Assembly (NCBI RefSeq): GCF_002585305.1
Contig: NZ_NUNF01000089.1
Coordinates: 1-35,329 of the forward strand
DNA: 35,329 bases
Source of the DNA: Bacillus sp. AFS037270
Lineage (GTDB): Bacteria; Bacillota; Bacilli; Bacillales_B; DSM-18226
Reading direction: 5' to 3'
Shown here in pieces: positions 1-8,198 of this stretch. The stretch's first letter is position 1, and each line of letters opens with the position of its first letter. The position numbers and the translations under genes were made by a program. Below the pieces are notes generated by a model, which searched no databases, was not told the DNA's origin, and saw nothing but the letters and a program-made list of their open reading frames with translations.

Positions 1-69
1 GGTAGTTCAGTTGGTTAGAATGCCTGCCTGTCACGCAGGAGGTCGCGGGTTCGAGTCCCGTCCAGACCG
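1..69 (+). tRNA. tRNA-Asp (GTC), 5' end cut by the window
   Basis: The stretch folds as a tRNA lacking only the first few acceptor bases. The anticodon stem CCTGC/GCAGG (23-27 and 35-39) encloses the loop CTGTCAC with anticodon GTC at 30-32. The T arm GCGGG-TTCGAGT-CCCGT follows, then the 3' acceptor strand CCAGACC and discriminator G69. The next bases are TCA, so the terminal CCA is not encoded. It is probably the last gene of a tRNA cluster, because a strong terminator follows at once. Confidence 0.95.
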
Positions 70-81
70 TCATATTTTTTT

Positions 82-116
82 AAAACTAGTCGAAACACTG
101 TTTCGACTAGTTTTTT
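82..116 (+). terminator. Rho-independent terminator after tRNA-Asp
   Basis: A perfect 15-bp stem (82-96 with 100-114) has a 3-nt loop and runs into TTTTTT. It ends the tRNA transcript. Confidence 0.9.
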
Positions 117-316
117 GCATTAAAATAAAGATTTAAATATTTTACAATAGATGTTTTTATATAAGAGAAGCTGGGAAGGTTCCTTAATCTGCAATGAAGG
201 ACAAAATCCAAAGGAATCCCCCCAAACTGTCTTTCATACCACAATAAGAATAAAGCGAACCGTCGTCTTTTTGCTTTAAACGCAAAATTCTTGTAAACTA
301 CATATAGTATATACAT

Positions 317-344
317 CCTTAGGAAGCATCCTAAGGTTTTTTTT
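317..344 (+). terminator. Rho-independent terminator ahead of tsaE
   Basis: CCTTAGGA (317-324), loop AGCA and TCCTAAGG (329-336) are followed by eight T. No convincing gene lies between the tRNA terminator and this hairpin (117-316). It may end a short untranslated transcript or catch readthrough. The rest of 117-403 shows nothing else that I can support. Confidence 0.75.
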
Positions 345-403
345 ATACCTAAATAAGGGTAAAATGAAAATAAAGAATCGTTATGGTAAAGTAAGGTGAT
401 TGG

Positions 404-856
404 ATGGAAGAATTTGAATTAATGACAACGAATGATGGGGAAACTTCTCAGTTTGCTGAAAGACTCGCTGAGTTTCTAAAGCCAGGTGACGTCATCGCTC
501 TTGAAGGCGACTTAGGCGCAGGAAAAACTACTTTTACAAAAGGGCTGGCAAAAGGACTAGAGGTAAAAAGAACCGTTAATAGCCCCACATTTACAATAAT
601 CAAGGAATATAGAGGCCGGCTTCCATTGTATCATATGGACGTATACCGAGTAGCTGACGCATACGAAGACCTGGGTTTTGATGAATACTTTGAAGGTGAT
701 GGAGTTACAGTCGTGGAATGGGCTCATCTTATTGAAGAGCAGCTGCCAGCTGAACTGCTGACAATCTATTTATACCATCAAGGTCAGGAACAACGGAAAA
801 TTGTCTTAAAGCCTAAAGGACCAAGATATGAGCAATTATGTAAGGAGATATTTTAG
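404..856 (+). CDS. tsaE: TsaE, tRNA t6A-biosynthesis ATPase
   Basis: This is the small P-loop ATPase that assists the TsaB-TsaD complex in making N6-threonylcarbamoyladenosine (t6A) at position 37 of ANN-decoding tRNAs; it acts in the cytoplasm. The Walker A motif GDLGAGKT is at residues 35-42, followed by the family motifs SPTF (60-63), HMDVYR (77-82) and VVEW (103-106). At 150 aa it has the usual length. The ATG at 404 follows AAGGTGAT at a normal distance. It is the first gene of tsaE-tsaB-rimI-tsaD (ydiB-C-D-E in B. subtilis), and its TAG stop directly abuts the tsaB ATG. Confidence 0.95.
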   Translation: MEEFELMTTNDGETSQFAERLAEFLKPGDVIALEGDLGAGKTTFTKGLAKGLEVKRTVNSPTFTIIKEYRGRLPLYHMDVYRVADAYEDLGFDEYFEGDGVTVVEWAHLIEEQLPAELLTIYLYHQGQEQRKIVLKPKGPRYEQLCKEIF

Positions 857-1564
857 ATGACCATTTTAGCGATAGATACTTCTAATTATGTTTTAGGAGT
901 AGCGCTGTTAGAGGATAATCAAGTACTCGGTGAATATATAACCAACTTAAAGAAGAACCACTCAGTTCGAATTATGCCCGCTATCCAAACATTAATGAAG
1001 GATTGCGAAAGAGTGCCTGCTGATTTAACGAAGATAGTTGTTGCAAAAGGGCCGGGGTCCTATACAGGAGTTAGGATTGGCGTAACTGTTGCGAAAACAT
1101 TAGCCTGGACCTTAAATATACCTCTTGTCGGGATTTCAAGTCTTGAGATATTAGCCGCTGGTACAGGACGATACTTTGATGGGTACGTATCACCTATATT
1201 TGACGCCAGAAGAGGACAAGTATATACAGCTCTCTATCAATATCAAAACAGTAAGTTGACAGCCATAAAAAAGGATCAGCTCGTTATGTTTGCCGATTGG
1301 GCCGATGAACTGCAAGAAATGGACAAACCCATTCTTTTCGTCGGAAATGATTTACCGATTCATCAAGCTAAGATAGATGAAATATTAGGAAAAAAAGCGA
1401 TTTATGCCAGTATAACCGATCACAATCCTCGCCCAGCAGAGCTGGCTGGATTAGGGCAGGATAAACCAGGGGAAGATTTACATTCCTTTGTTCCAAATTA
1501 TATTCGCTTGGCCGAAGCTGAAGCGAAATGGCTGGAGGCAAAAGGGAAAATTCTAAATGGATAG
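857..1564 (+). CDS. tsaB: TsaB, t6A-synthesis partner of TsaD
   Basis: This is an ASKHA-fold paralogue of TsaD that lacks catalytic activity and dimerises with TsaD to form the t6A-transfer complex. The N-terminal phosphate-loop motif is AIDTSN (residues 5-10), and the family signature GPGSYTGVRIG is at 65-75. The length of 235 aa is typical. AAGGAGAT just inside the end of tsaE provides the ribosome site, and the ATG follows the tsaE stop with no gap, so the two are probably translationally coupled. Confidence 0.95.
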   Translation: MTILAIDTSNYVLGVALLEDNQVLGEYITNLKKNHSVRIMPAIQTLMKDCERVPADLTKIVVAKGPGSYTGVRIGVTVAKTLAWTLNIPLVGISSLEILAAGTGRYFDGYVSPIFDARRGQVYTALYQYQNSKLTAIKKDQLVMFADWADELQEMDKPILFVGNDLPIHQAKIDEILGKKAIYASITDHNPRPAELAGLGQDKPGEDLHSFVPNYIRLAEAEAKWLEAKGKILNG

Positions 1565-1576
1565 GGTTAGAGATAA

Positions 1577-2026
1577 ATGGTAGATTCTTATGTTTTTCGT
1601 TTAATGAGGGAAGAGGATATCGATCAGGTATTAGAAGTTGAGCATGCCTCTTTTACCACACCATGGAGTCGAGAGGCATTTTTTAATGAAATACACAATA
1701 ATAAATTTGCCGTCTATATCGTCCTAGAGGAAAATGATAAAATTATTGGCTATTGTGGCACATGGATAGTAATTGATGAAGCCCATGTAACCAATATAGC
1801 AATCCTTCCGGAATATAGAGGGAAGAAACTAGGCGAAGCTTTGTTAACAAAACTAATATCAACCGCCCGTGAAATGGGAGCAAAGAGTATGACACTTGAA
1901 GTCCGTGTGACCAATCATGTCGCTCAATCCCTTTACCGGAAATTTGGTTTTCACAACGGCGGGATTCGAAAAAATTATTATTCCGATAATCAGGAAGATG
2001 CACTAATTATGTGGGTGAACTTATGA
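1577..2026 (+). CDS. rimI: RimI-type N-alpha-acetyltransferase
   Basis: This is a GNAT-family acetyltransferase of the RimI type, which acetylates the N-terminal alanine of ribosomal protein S18 in E. coli; substrates in Bacillus are less certain. The acetyl-CoA-binding motif is [10 protein letters not shown] (residues 80-89). The conserved segments [18 protein letters not shown] (108-125) and [15 protein letters not shown] (131-145) are characteristic of the family. At 149 aa it has full length. It lies between tsaB and tsaD as in most Firmicutes, and its TGA overlaps the tsaD start as ATGA. Confidence 0.93.
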   Translation: MVDSYVFRLMREEDIDQVLEVEHASFTTPWSREAFFNEIHNNKFAVYIVLEENDKIIGYCGTWIVIDEAHVTNIAILPEYRGKKLGEALLTKLISTAREMGAKSMTLEVRVTNHVAQSLYRKFGFHNGGIRKNYYSDNQEDALIMWVNL

Positions 2027-3048
2027 AAAAAGATTTATGGATTTTAGGGATTGAAACAAGCTGTGACGAAACAGCCGTAGCGATAATAAAAAATGGCCGA
2101 GAAATTGCGGCAAATGTGGTAGCTTCGCAAATTGAGAGTCATAAAAGATTTGGCGGGGTTGTACCAGAAATTGCCTCTCGTCATCATGTTGAACAAATAA
2201 CCATAGTAATTGAGGAAGCATTGCGTCAAGCAAATCTAACTTTTTCAGAAATAGATGCCATTGCGGTAACAGAAGGCCCAGGCTTAGTAGGGGCGCTGTT
2301 AATTGGGGTAAATGCAGCCAAAGCCCTTGCTTTCGCCCATAATAAGCCGCTTGTCCCTGTACACCATATCGCAGGTCATATATACGCAAATAGACTTGTG
2401 ACAGAATTGAAATTTCCACTTCTGGCCCTCGTTGTTTCTGGCGGGCATACAGAGATTGTTTATATGAAGGAGCATGGTCACTTTGAGGTAATTGGCGAAA
2501 CAAGGGACGACGCAGCAGGTGAAGCGTACGATAAGGTTGCAAGAACGCTGAATATGCCTTATCCGGGCGGACCGCATATTGACCGTCTAGCACATGAAGG
2601 AAAACCAACAATTGACTTACCAAGGGCTTGGCTTGAAGAAGGCTCGTACGATTTTAGTTTTAGCGGACTAAAGTCAGCAGTTATTAACACTGTTCACAAC
2701 GCAGAGCAGCGTGGTGAGACGATTGCCCCTGAGGACTTAGCAGCGAGCTTTCAAGAAAGTGTCATTGAAGTGCTTGTGAAAAAGACAGAGAGGGCTGTTT
2801 CAGAGTATAAAGTGAAACAGCTATTAGTAGCTGGTGGTGTTGCAGCGAATAAGGGGTTAAGAAAGGCTTTGGAACAAACCTTTTCAAAACATCCTGAGGT
2901 TGAACTGGTCATACCCCCACTTTCATTATGTACGGATAATGCTGCGATGATTGCTGCTGCCGGCAGTGTCATGTTTGAAAAGGGGATCAGGGCTGGATTG
3001 AACCTTAATGCCAACCCTGGACTTGATATCGAATTATATAATGAATAG
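2023..3048 (+). CDS. tsaD: TsaD, tRNA N6-threonylcarbamoyladenosine transferase
   Basis: This is the catalytic subunit (formerly Gcp/YdiE) that transfers the threonylcarbamoyl group from TC-AMP to A37 of tRNA. The N-terminus has GIETSCDET, and the metal-binding HxxxH lies within HHIAGH near residues 114-119. The nucleotide-binding segments [18 protein letters not shown] and [10 protein letters not shown] are all present. I place the start at ATG 2023, which overlaps the rimI stop and has GGGTGA five bases upstream. A GTG at 2011 would add four residues but has no better ribosome site. The product is 341 aa. The gene ends in a terminator that overlaps its stop codon. Confidence 0.96.
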   Translation: MKKDLWILGIETSCDETAVAIIKNGREIAANVVASQIESHKRFGGVVPEIASRHHVEQITIVIEEALRQANLTFSEIDAIAVTEGPGLVGALLIGVNAAKALAFAHNKPLVPVHHIAGHIYANRLVTELKFPLLALVVSGGHTEIVYMKEHGHFEVIGETRDDAAGEAYDKVARTLNMPYPGGPHIDRLAHEGKPTIDLPRAWLEEGSYDFSFSGLKSAVINTVHNAEQRGETIAPEDLAASFQESVIEVLVKKTERAVSEYKVKQLLVAGGVAANKGLRKALEQTFSKHPEVELVIPPLSLCTDNAAMIAAAGSVMFEKGIRAGLNLNANPGLDIELYNE

Positions 3049-3073
3049 TCCTTCCGAATGGAAGGGCTTTTTT
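3047..3073 (+). terminator. Rho-independent terminator of the tsaE-tsaD operon
   Basis: The stem CCTTCC (3050-3055) and GGAAGG (3060-3065) has loop GAAT and can be extended by three pairs on the outside. A T run follows at 3068-3073. Confidence 0.88.
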
Positions 3074-3117
3074 CAATGTTTCAAAAAATGACTTTCATAC
3101 AGTGAAATTAATAAACC

Positions 3118-3285
3118 TGTGGATAAAGTTTTCAGAAAAATAAATAATTAATTCACAATTTGTGGATAGATATCAACAATCTGTTGATAATGTGGATAAA
3201 ATAGGGGATAACTGTGAATAATGTGGAAAACTACGATGAATGTTTATATCAATACCATCTAAGATGTGAGTAACCTTGTGGACAA
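3118..3285. promoter_or_regulatory. DnaA-box cluster downstream of tsaD
   Basis: The gap between the converging tsaD and ydiF genes holds repeated TGTGGATAA, the complement of the DnaA box TTATCCACA. Perfect copies are at 3118-3126 and 3191-3199. One-mismatch copies are at 3161-3169, 3182-3190, 3213-3221, 3222-3230 and 3277-3285, and a two-mismatch copy is at 3265-3273. All point the same way. From memory, B. subtilis has DnaA-binding clusters outside oriC, one of them at gcp (= tsaD). I infer a conserved DnaA-titrating or replication-control site rather than an origin. Confidence 0.8.
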
Positions 3286-3300
3286 CTGAATTTATTGTAT

Positions 3301-3329
3301 AAAAAAAACCGGGAAAATACTCCCGGTTT
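3301..3329 (-). terminator. Rho-independent terminator of ydiF
   Basis: On the minus strand a 9-bp stem (AAACCGGGA with TCCCGGTTT, 3321-3329 and 3306-3314) ends in a run of T (A3301-A3308 on the plus strand). It lies five bases past the ydiF stop. Confidence 0.9.
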
Positions 3330-3334
3330 CGACA

Positions 3335-5254
3335 TTATTCGGCAAGTGCAGCCCATTCATCCATTAGCTGCTCAAGCTCATTTTTTGCTTTTTCATTCTG
3401 TATATTTATTTCTAATACCTTTTCATGATCTTGAAAAACCTCTGGGTCACATAACTGTTGTTCAAACTCTAGAATCTGCTCTTCAAGTTCCTCAATTCGC
3501 AGCTCCACTTCTTCTAATCTTCTTTTTCGCTGGCGTTCAAGTTTTTTACTCTCTTTATCCTGTTGATAACTATTTTTTTCTGTGGACTCCTTCTCAGCTG
3601 TTTTCTTAGCAGATTCACTTTGGGCGAGTGCAGCTAGTTCTTCCTGCTCGAGTTTCTTTTCAACATAATAATCATAATCTCCCAAATACTCTAAGCTGCC
3701 CTTAGGACTCAGCTCCAACACTTTTGTAGCAATTCGGTTAATGAAATATCGATCGTGTGAGACGAAAAGGATAGTGCCAGGATAGTCAATCAATGCATTT
3801 TCAAGCACTTCTTTGCTGTCGAGGTCCAGGTGGTTTGTCGGCTCGTCCAAAATAAGTAAATTGGCTTTTTCAAGCATGAGCTTGGCAAGTGCGAGCCGTG
3901 CTTTTTCACCTCCGCTTAAGGTCGAAACAATTTTCAAAACATCATCACCGGAAAATAGGAAATTACCTAAAACCGTTCGTATTTCCTTCTCACTTTTTAA
4001 AGGATAATCATCCCATAGTTCATTTAACACTCGTTTATTAGAAGTTAATTCTGCTTGTTCCTGATCATAATATCCAAGAGCTAAATTGGTTCCATAGCGA
4101 ACAGAGCCCTCTAGTGCAGGCAGTTTCTTGATAATCGTTTTGAGGAGAGTAGATTTTCCAATCCCATTTGGTCCGACTAAGGCAATACTTTCACCTCTAT
4201 AGGCACGAAACGAAATATCCTCTGATACCTTTTTACCTTCATAGCCCACAGCCAGGGATTCTACCGTTAATACATCGTTGCCGCTTTGTTTTTCAATCTC
4301 AAAAGAGAAAGTGGCTGATTTCTCATCTCCAAGCGGGCGATCCATTATCTCCATTTTTTCAAGCTTTTTTCGACGGCTTTGGGCGCGCTTTGTCGTCGAG
4401 GCCCTAGCAAGATTTCGTTGGATAAAATCTTGTAGATTAGCCACCTCTTGCTGTTGTTTCTCGTATAGTTTCATATCACGCTCATAATTGGCAGCTTTTT
4501 GGTCAAGGTAGGCGCTATAGTTGCCTGTAAACCGTTGAATTTGTTTCCTTGATACTTCGTAAACCTGCGTCACGACTTTATCTAAGAAATAACGGTCATG
4601 GGAAACAATTAAAATCGCCCCATCATAGCCCTGCAAATATTGCTCCAGCCAGGAAAGGGTATCGATGTCAAGATGGTTAGTAGGCTCGTCCAATATCAAA
4701 ATATCAGGTCTTGTTAATAATAGTTTTCCTAAGGCCAGACGGGTTTTTTGTCCTCCGCTTAAAGAGGCAATCATCAGGGAATTATCATGAAAGTTTAATC
4801 CATAGAGAACAGAGCGTATTTCTGCCTCATATTGATAGCCGCCTTGTTCTTTAAATTTCACCTGGAGCAAATCATATTCTTTTAAAATGCGCTCGTATTT
4901 GGCACTGTCTTCAAAAACAGTAGGATCAGCCATTTGTTCTTCGAGATTGCGAAGCGATTTTTCCATTAATCGAAGGGGTTCGAAAACGGTTAACATCTCA
5001 TCCCAAATCGACAAATTTGATTCAAGGCCGGTATTTTGCGCTAAATAACCGATCGTTACATCTTTTGGTTTAATGATCTCTCCGCCATCGTGGGACAGGT
5101 GTCCGGCAATAATCTTTAATAACGTTGATTTTCCCGCACCATTACGTCCGACAAGGGCCACACGGTCGCGGGTTTGTAATTCAAGCTTTATATTCGATAA
5201 AATAAGCTCAGCGCCATAATATTTTTGCAGTTGGTTCACTTGTAGTAAAATCAT
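3335..5254 (-). CDS. ydiF: ABC-F family ATPase YdiF
   Basis: This is a soluble ABC-F protein with two ATPase domains and no membrane segment, a class that acts on the ribosome as a translation factor. Domain 1 has Walker A GRNGAGKST (36-44), signature LSGGQ (165-169) and LDEPTNHLD (188-196). An interdomain linker rich in basic residues and coiled coil (about 250-305) precedes domain 2, which has Walker A GPNGIGKST (361-369), LSGGEK and a second LDEPTNHLD. A charged C-terminal coiled coil covers about 560-635. The length (639 aa) and position next to tsaD match B. subtilis YdiF. The RBS AGAGGTGA precedes the ATG. It is transcribed against its neighbours. Confidence 0.92.
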   Translation of the reverse strand: MILLQVNQLQKYYGAELILSNIKLELQTRDRVALVGRNGAGKSTLLKIIAGHLSHDGGEIIKPKDVTIGYLAQNTGLESNLSIWDEMLTVFEPLRLMEKSLRNLEEQMADPTVFEDSAKYERILKEYDLLQVKFKEQGGYQYEAEIRSVLYGLNFHDNSLMIASLSGGQKTRLALGKLLLTRPDILILDEPTNHLDIDTLSWLEQYLQGYDGAILIVSHDRYFLDKVVTQVYEVSRKQIQRFTGNYSAYLDQKAANYERDMKLYEKQQQEVANLQDFIQRNLARASTTKRAQSRRKKLEKMEIMDRPLGDEKSATFSFEIEKQSGNDVLTVESLAVGYEGKKVSEDISFRAYRGESIALVGPNGIGKSTLLKTIIKKLPALEGSVRYGTNLALGYYDQEQAELTSNKRVLNELWDDYPLKSEKEIRTVLGNFLFSGDDVLKIVSTLSGGEKARLALAKLMLEKANLLILDEPTNHLDLDSKEVLENALIDYPGTILFVSHDRYFINRIATKVLELSPKGSLEYLGDYDYYVEKKLEQEELAALAQSESAKKTAEKESTEKNSYQQDKESKKLERQRKRRLEEVELRIEELEEQILEFEQQLCDPEVFQDHEKVLEINIQNEKAKNELEQLMDEWAALAE

Positions 5255-5280
5255 TTTAAATCACCTCTATTAACAACAAA

Positions 5281-5297
5281 ACGTAATAGGATTACGT
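5281..5297. repeat. Short palindrome in the ydiF leader
   Basis: ACGTAAT (5281-5287), three bases, then ATTACGT (5291-5297) forms a perfect inverted repeat about 30 bases upstream of the ydiF start. It could be a small operator or a leader hairpin. I recognise no regulator for it. Confidence 0.4.
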
Positions 5298-5339
5298 CAG
5301 ATCTTTTATAAAAAACGGCTGTATTCGATTTTATTTGTT

Positions 5340-5357
5340 TAGTGAAAAACTTCACTA
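5340..5357. promoter_or_regulatory. Candidate Rex operator between ydiF and moaC-rex
   Basis: TAGTGAA-AAAC-TTCACTA is a perfect 7-4-7 palindrome. The Rex consensus TTGTGAA-N4-TTCACAA differs only in the second base of each arm. rex itself is the second gene downstream, so I infer redox (NADH/NAD+) autoregulation of moaC-rex and perhaps of ydiF, whose leader lies on the other side. The rest of 5255-5529 shows no clear promoter; a TATTAT at 5502-5507 is a possible moaC -10 without a good -35. Confidence 0.55.
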
Positions 5358-5529
5358 AGTTTAAGCTTTTAAAATTACTTACCATACAAATAGTGTACCT
5401 TATAAGCGTAATGACAGCAATAAAGAGAAATCGATGGCACTTTTTTCAAGAAAAATGTATATTTCGCTCAAAGTTTCACACACATAGTGTTAAAAATAGT
5501 GTATTATTTTTTTGTAGGAGGATTTTTTT

Positions 5530-6027
5530 ATGGCAGAATTTACGCATTTTAATGAAGAAGGCAGAGCTAAAATGGTTGATGTTAGCGACAAACCCGAAAC
5601 GGCACGTACGGCTCTTGCTCAATCGAGTATTATCGTAAGTGAAGAAATATATCAAAAAATAACGAACCATGAAATGAAAAAAGGTGATGTCTTAGCTGTT
5701 GCACAGGTTGCAGCGGTAATGGCAGCGAAAAAGACTTGGGATATTATTCCCATGTGTCACCCGATTCCATTAACAGGGGTCAATATATCCTTCTCATGGG
5801 AACAGAATCAAAATGGAAGCTATCAGTTGCATATTGTTGCAGCCGTTAAAACAAAAGGGAATACAGGTGTTGAAATGGAAGCGCTCACAGCTGCATCAGC
5901 ATGCGCTTTAACCGTTTATGATATGTGCAAAGCAGTAGATAAAGGTATGATCATTGGACCAACTTACTTAGTTGAGAAAACGGGCGGAAAAAATGGGGAC
6001 TTCAAAAGAACCGAACAAGTTAAATAG
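5530..6027 (+). CDS. moaC: MoaC, cyclic pyranopterin monophosphate synthase
   Basis: This enzyme converts the MoaA product 3',8-cyclo-7,8-dihydro-GTP into cyclic pyranopterin monophosphate in molybdenum-cofactor biosynthesis, in the cytoplasm. The family motifs are MCHPIPLTG (75-83), [11 protein letters not shown] (113-123), KAVDKGM (134-140) and GGKNGDF (152-158). The length of 165 aa is normal. A strong GTAGGAGG site precedes the ATG. It stands directly ahead of rex, as ydiG-ydiH do in B. subtilis, and the two probably form one operon. Confidence 0.95.
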   Translation: MAEFTHFNEEGRAKMVDVSDKPETARTALAQSSIIVSEEIYQKITNHEMKKGDVLAVAQVAAVMAAKKTWDIIPMCHPIPLTGVNISFSWEQNQNGSYQLHIVAAVKTKGNTGVEMEALTAASACALTVYDMCKAVDKGMIIGPTYLVEKTGGKNGDFKRTEQVK

Positions 6028-6062
6028 TATTATCAAATTTTTATAATGGAGTGTGGGAGATT

Positions 6063-6716
6063 ATGAGTAATGAAACGATGAAGATACCACAGGCGACAGC
6101 AAAACGGCTGCCCCTCTATTATCGATTTTTAAAAAATCTGCATACTTCAGGTAAACAAAGGGTTTCGTCTGCAGAACTAAGTGAAGCGGTAAAGGTAGAC
6201 AGTGCGACAATTCGCCGCGATTTTTCCTATTTTGGGGCCTTGGGGAAAAAGGGATATGGCTACAATGTCAACTATTTGTTGACCTTTTTCCGTAAGACAC
6301 TTGATCAAGATGAATTAACAAAGGTTGCGTTAATTGGGGTTGGGAATCTAGGTACTGCCTTTTTAAATTATAATTTTTTAAAAAACAATAATACAAAAAT
6401 TGAAGTTGCCTTTGATGTCGATCCGGAAAAAGAGGGAACAAAAATTCGAGAAGTTCCGGTTTATCCGATGGATGATCTCGAAAAAGTGCTCATAGAGGAA
6501 AAAATATCTGTTGTCATTCTAACGGTTCCAGCACCTGTTGCCCAAGTGATTACCGACAGGCTGGCAAAAGCTGAAGTGAGAGGGATCTTAAATTTCACTC
6601 CAGCACGATTAAATGTCCCTTCATCGATCAGGGTTCATCACATTGACTTGGCAGTGGAATTGCAGTCTTTAGTTTACTTCTTAAAGCATTATCCAACAGA
6701 AGAAATAGAGGAATAA
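6063..6716 (+). CDS. rex: Rex, redox-sensing transcriptional repressor
   Basis: Rex binds DNA when NADH is low and releases it when NADH rises, controlling fermentation and respiration genes. The N-terminal winged helix contains [20 protein letters not shown] (31-50) and [19 protein letters not shown]. The Rossmann motif [10 protein letters not shown] is at 91-100. The C-terminal segment FTPARLNVP and domain-swap helix [19 protein letters not shown] are well conserved. I choose ATG 6063 (217 aa) because the N-terminus then aligns in length with B. subtilis Rex. A GTG at 6051 is possible. Its own candidate operator lies upstream of moaC. Confidence 0.95.
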   Translation: MSNETMKIPQATAKRLPLYYRFLKNLHTSGKQRVSSAELSEAVKVDSATIRRDFSYFGALGKKGYGYNVNYLLTFFRKTLDQDELTKVALIGVGNLGTAFLNYNFLKNNNTKIEVAFDVDPEKEGTKIREVPVYPMDDLEKVLIEEKISVVILTVPAPVAQVITDRLAKAEVRGILNFTPARLNVPSSIRVHHIDLAVELQSLVYFLKHYPTEEIEE

Positions 6717-6726
6717 TGATAAAAGG

Positions 6727-6763
6727 GTGTTTCACTTACAAAAATTAGTGAAACACTTTTTTT
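6727..6763 (+). terminator. Rho-independent terminator after rex
   Basis: GTGTTTCACT (6727-6736) pairs with AGTGAAACAC (6747-6756) and is followed by TTTTTTT. The stem contains GTTTCAC/GTGAAAC half-sites resembling a Rex site, but the 10-nt spacer and T tract fit a terminator better. Confidence 0.85.
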
Positions 6764-6779
6764 ATCACTTTACCAGCGT

Positions 6780-6801
6780 AACAGTGTTATGTTACACTGT
6801 T
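6780..6801. promoter_or_regulatory. Candidate operator of yhbD
   Basis: AACAGTGT (6780-6787), six bases, then ACACTGTT (6794-6801) is a perfect 8-bp inverted repeat about 20 bases upstream of the yhbD start. Because YhbD has a MerR-like DNA-binding N-terminus, autoregulation is a reasonable guess. Confidence 0.5.
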
Positions 6802-6822
6802 TTCAGAAAGGGGTTATCTAAA

Positions 6823-7446
6823 ATGAGCGACGAGTTAATTTCTAAGAAGGAGCTACTGGAACTTGCCGGTATCTCTTATGGGCAGCTCTACCGATGGAAA
6901 CGGAAAGATCTTATCCCCGAAGAGTGGTTTATCCGAAAATCCACCTTTACTGGACAGGAAACGTTCTTTCCAAAAGAAAAGGTTTTAGAGCGGATTAATA
7001 AAATCCAGACCATGAAGGATAATCTGTCTTTGGATGAATTAGCAGATATGTTTTCACCTAATATTAGTGATTTAGAGCTGGAAAAGAACGATCTTATAAA
7101 ACGCAACATTGTTTCGTCTCATGTTATGGATATCTATATGGAAATGGATAAAGGCGGTCATCAGTTTACTTTTTCAAGAATGCTCGAAGTTTATGTATTA
7201 GAGAAACTTTTACAATCGGGTGAAATAAATTTAGATGAAGGTAAAATGCTGCTTCAGGTCTTAAAGTACAACGCGCAGGTGATAAAACAGAAAAAATGTG
7301 AATTAGTGATAACAAGAAAGCTTGGCGTTTCCTCCTGCCTGCTGCTCATTAATTCAGAAGACTTTCATTTTGAACCGGGAACAAAAGTGGTTACCGCCTT
7401 ATCGATGATAACTTGTTTGGAAGAAATTAAAGCGAAATTACTATAA
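6823..7446 (+). CDS. yhbD: YhbD-like protein with MerR-type HTH (DUF4004)
   Basis: The N-terminus reads LISKKELLELAGISYGQLYRW, a MerR-like helix-turn-helix, followed by the family-typical KSTFTGQETFFPKEKVLERI. The C-terminal part is a predicted mixed helix/sheet domain of unknown role. The start is ATG 6823 (207 aa), with GAAAGGGG upstream; earlier in-frame codons run back into the rex terminator and are not credible. Two bactofilin genes follow at 14 and 15 bases, the same order as yhbD-yhbE-yhbF in B. subtilis. YhbD is probably the regulator or partner of the bactofilins, but its role is not established. Confidence 0.85.
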   Translation: MSDELISKKELLELAGISYGQLYRWKRKDLIPEEWFIRKSTFTGQETFFPKEKVLERINKIQTMKDNLSLDELADMFSPNISDLELEKNDLIKRNIVSSHVMDIYMEMDKGGHQFTFSRMLEVYVLEKLLQSGEINLDEGKMLLQVLKYNAQVIKQKKCELVITRKLGVSSCLLLINSEDFHFEPGTKVVTALSMITCLEEIKAKLL

Positions 7447-7460
7447 AAGGGAGAATGACT

Positions 7461-8183
7461 ATGGAAACGAATCAAAGAGGGGATCTGATCATCAATGGAC
7501 TAGGTTCGTCCAATGGAGGACTTTTTTCTCTGGTTACACTGAATGGGATTGGGACCGTTAATAGTGACATCGAATGTGAGGAATTGGACTGTAACGGCTC
7601 CGGAACTTTGAAGGGGAATGTAGCAGCCACAAATGTAAAAGTTAACGGCAATGCCCGGTTTCATGGAAATATTGCGGGCGATAAGCTAAAGGTGGATGGG
7701 ACAGCTAAAATTGCACAGAATCTTTCGGTAAAAAACGTAAATGTCTCCGGGAAGGTCAATGTTGAAGGTAGAGTAAAGGCGGAGCAAATCACCATTCATG
7801 GTATTTTAACAGTAGGTGAAGATTGTGAAGCTGAGAGTTTTAAAGGAAAATATCGCTTTACAATTGGGGGACTTCTCAATGCAGAGCAAATCGATGTGGA
7901 GGTTTATGGGGATTGTAGGGCAAAGGAAATAGGAGGGCAGACCATTACCGTTAAACAACATAAAGGGTCCTTTATCGGCGCTATATTTAAACCTTTTTTC
8001 AAAAACCAATTAGAAACTGATTTGATTGAGGGCGACAAAATTGTGCTGGAAAATACCGTGGCGAAGGTGGTCCGAGGTCACCAAGTGAAAATAGGTCCGA
8101 ATTGTCAGATCGGTGTGGTGGAGTATACGGATGAATTTTCTCAAGATAAAAATTCGGTTGTAGGCGATATTCAGAAGGTTTAG
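7461..8183 (+). CDS. yhbE: Bactofilin, YhbE-like (BacE)
   Basis: Bactofilins form cytoskeletal filaments from a short right-handed beta-helix. The protein is made of repeated beta-strand turns such as GDLIINGLGSSNGG, VKVNGNARFHGNI and KLKVDGTAKI, with no signal peptide. In B. subtilis the YhbE/YhbF pair (BacE/BacF) is needed for flagellar assembly and swimming. I prefer ATG 7461 (240 aa), seven bases after AGGGAG; the ATG at 7455 is too close to that site. The C-terminal ENTVAKVVRGHQVKIGPNCQ segment recurs in the next gene, so the two are paralogues. Confidence 0.85.
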   Translation: METNQRGDLIINGLGSSNGGLFSLVTLNGIGTVNSDIECEELDCNGSGTLKGNVAATNVKVNGNARFHGNIAGDKLKVDGTAKIAQNLSVKNVNVSGKVNVEGRVKAEQITIHGILTVGEDCEAESFKGKYRFTIGGLLNAEQIDVEVYGDCRAKEIGGQTITVKQHKGSFIGAIFKPFFKNQLETDLIEGDKIVLENTVAKVVRGHQVKIGPNCQIGVVEYTDEFSQDKNSVVGDIQKV

Positions 8184-8198
8184 GAGGAGGGGAAGAGA

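Noticed and set aside
1..116. tRNA-Asp as the attachment site of the island
   Set aside because: It lies almost 14 kb from the integrase with core genes in between.
107..316. 69-aa frame on the minus strand behind the tRNA
   Set aside because: It has no ribosome site, no recognisable protein, and ends within the tRNA terminator hairpin.
2021..2623. 200-aa open frame antisense to tsaD
   Set aside because: It mirrors the codon pattern of tsaD, has no ribosome site, and its translation is low-complexity Leu/Gln-rich sequence.
3118..3285. DnaA boxes as a replication origin
   Set aside because: There is no dnaA/dnaN gene or unwinding-element context; the place matches a chromosomal DnaA cluster next to tsaD instead.
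5389..5503. Repeated AATAGTGTA motifs upstream of moaC (5389-5397, 5495-5503, partial at 5484)
   Set aside because: They are short, AT-rich and irregularly spaced; I could not tell them from chance or promoter background.
6727..6756. GTTTCAC...GTGAAAC after rex as a second Rex operator
   Set aside because: The spacer is 10 bases instead of 4, and the T tract shows it to be the terminator.
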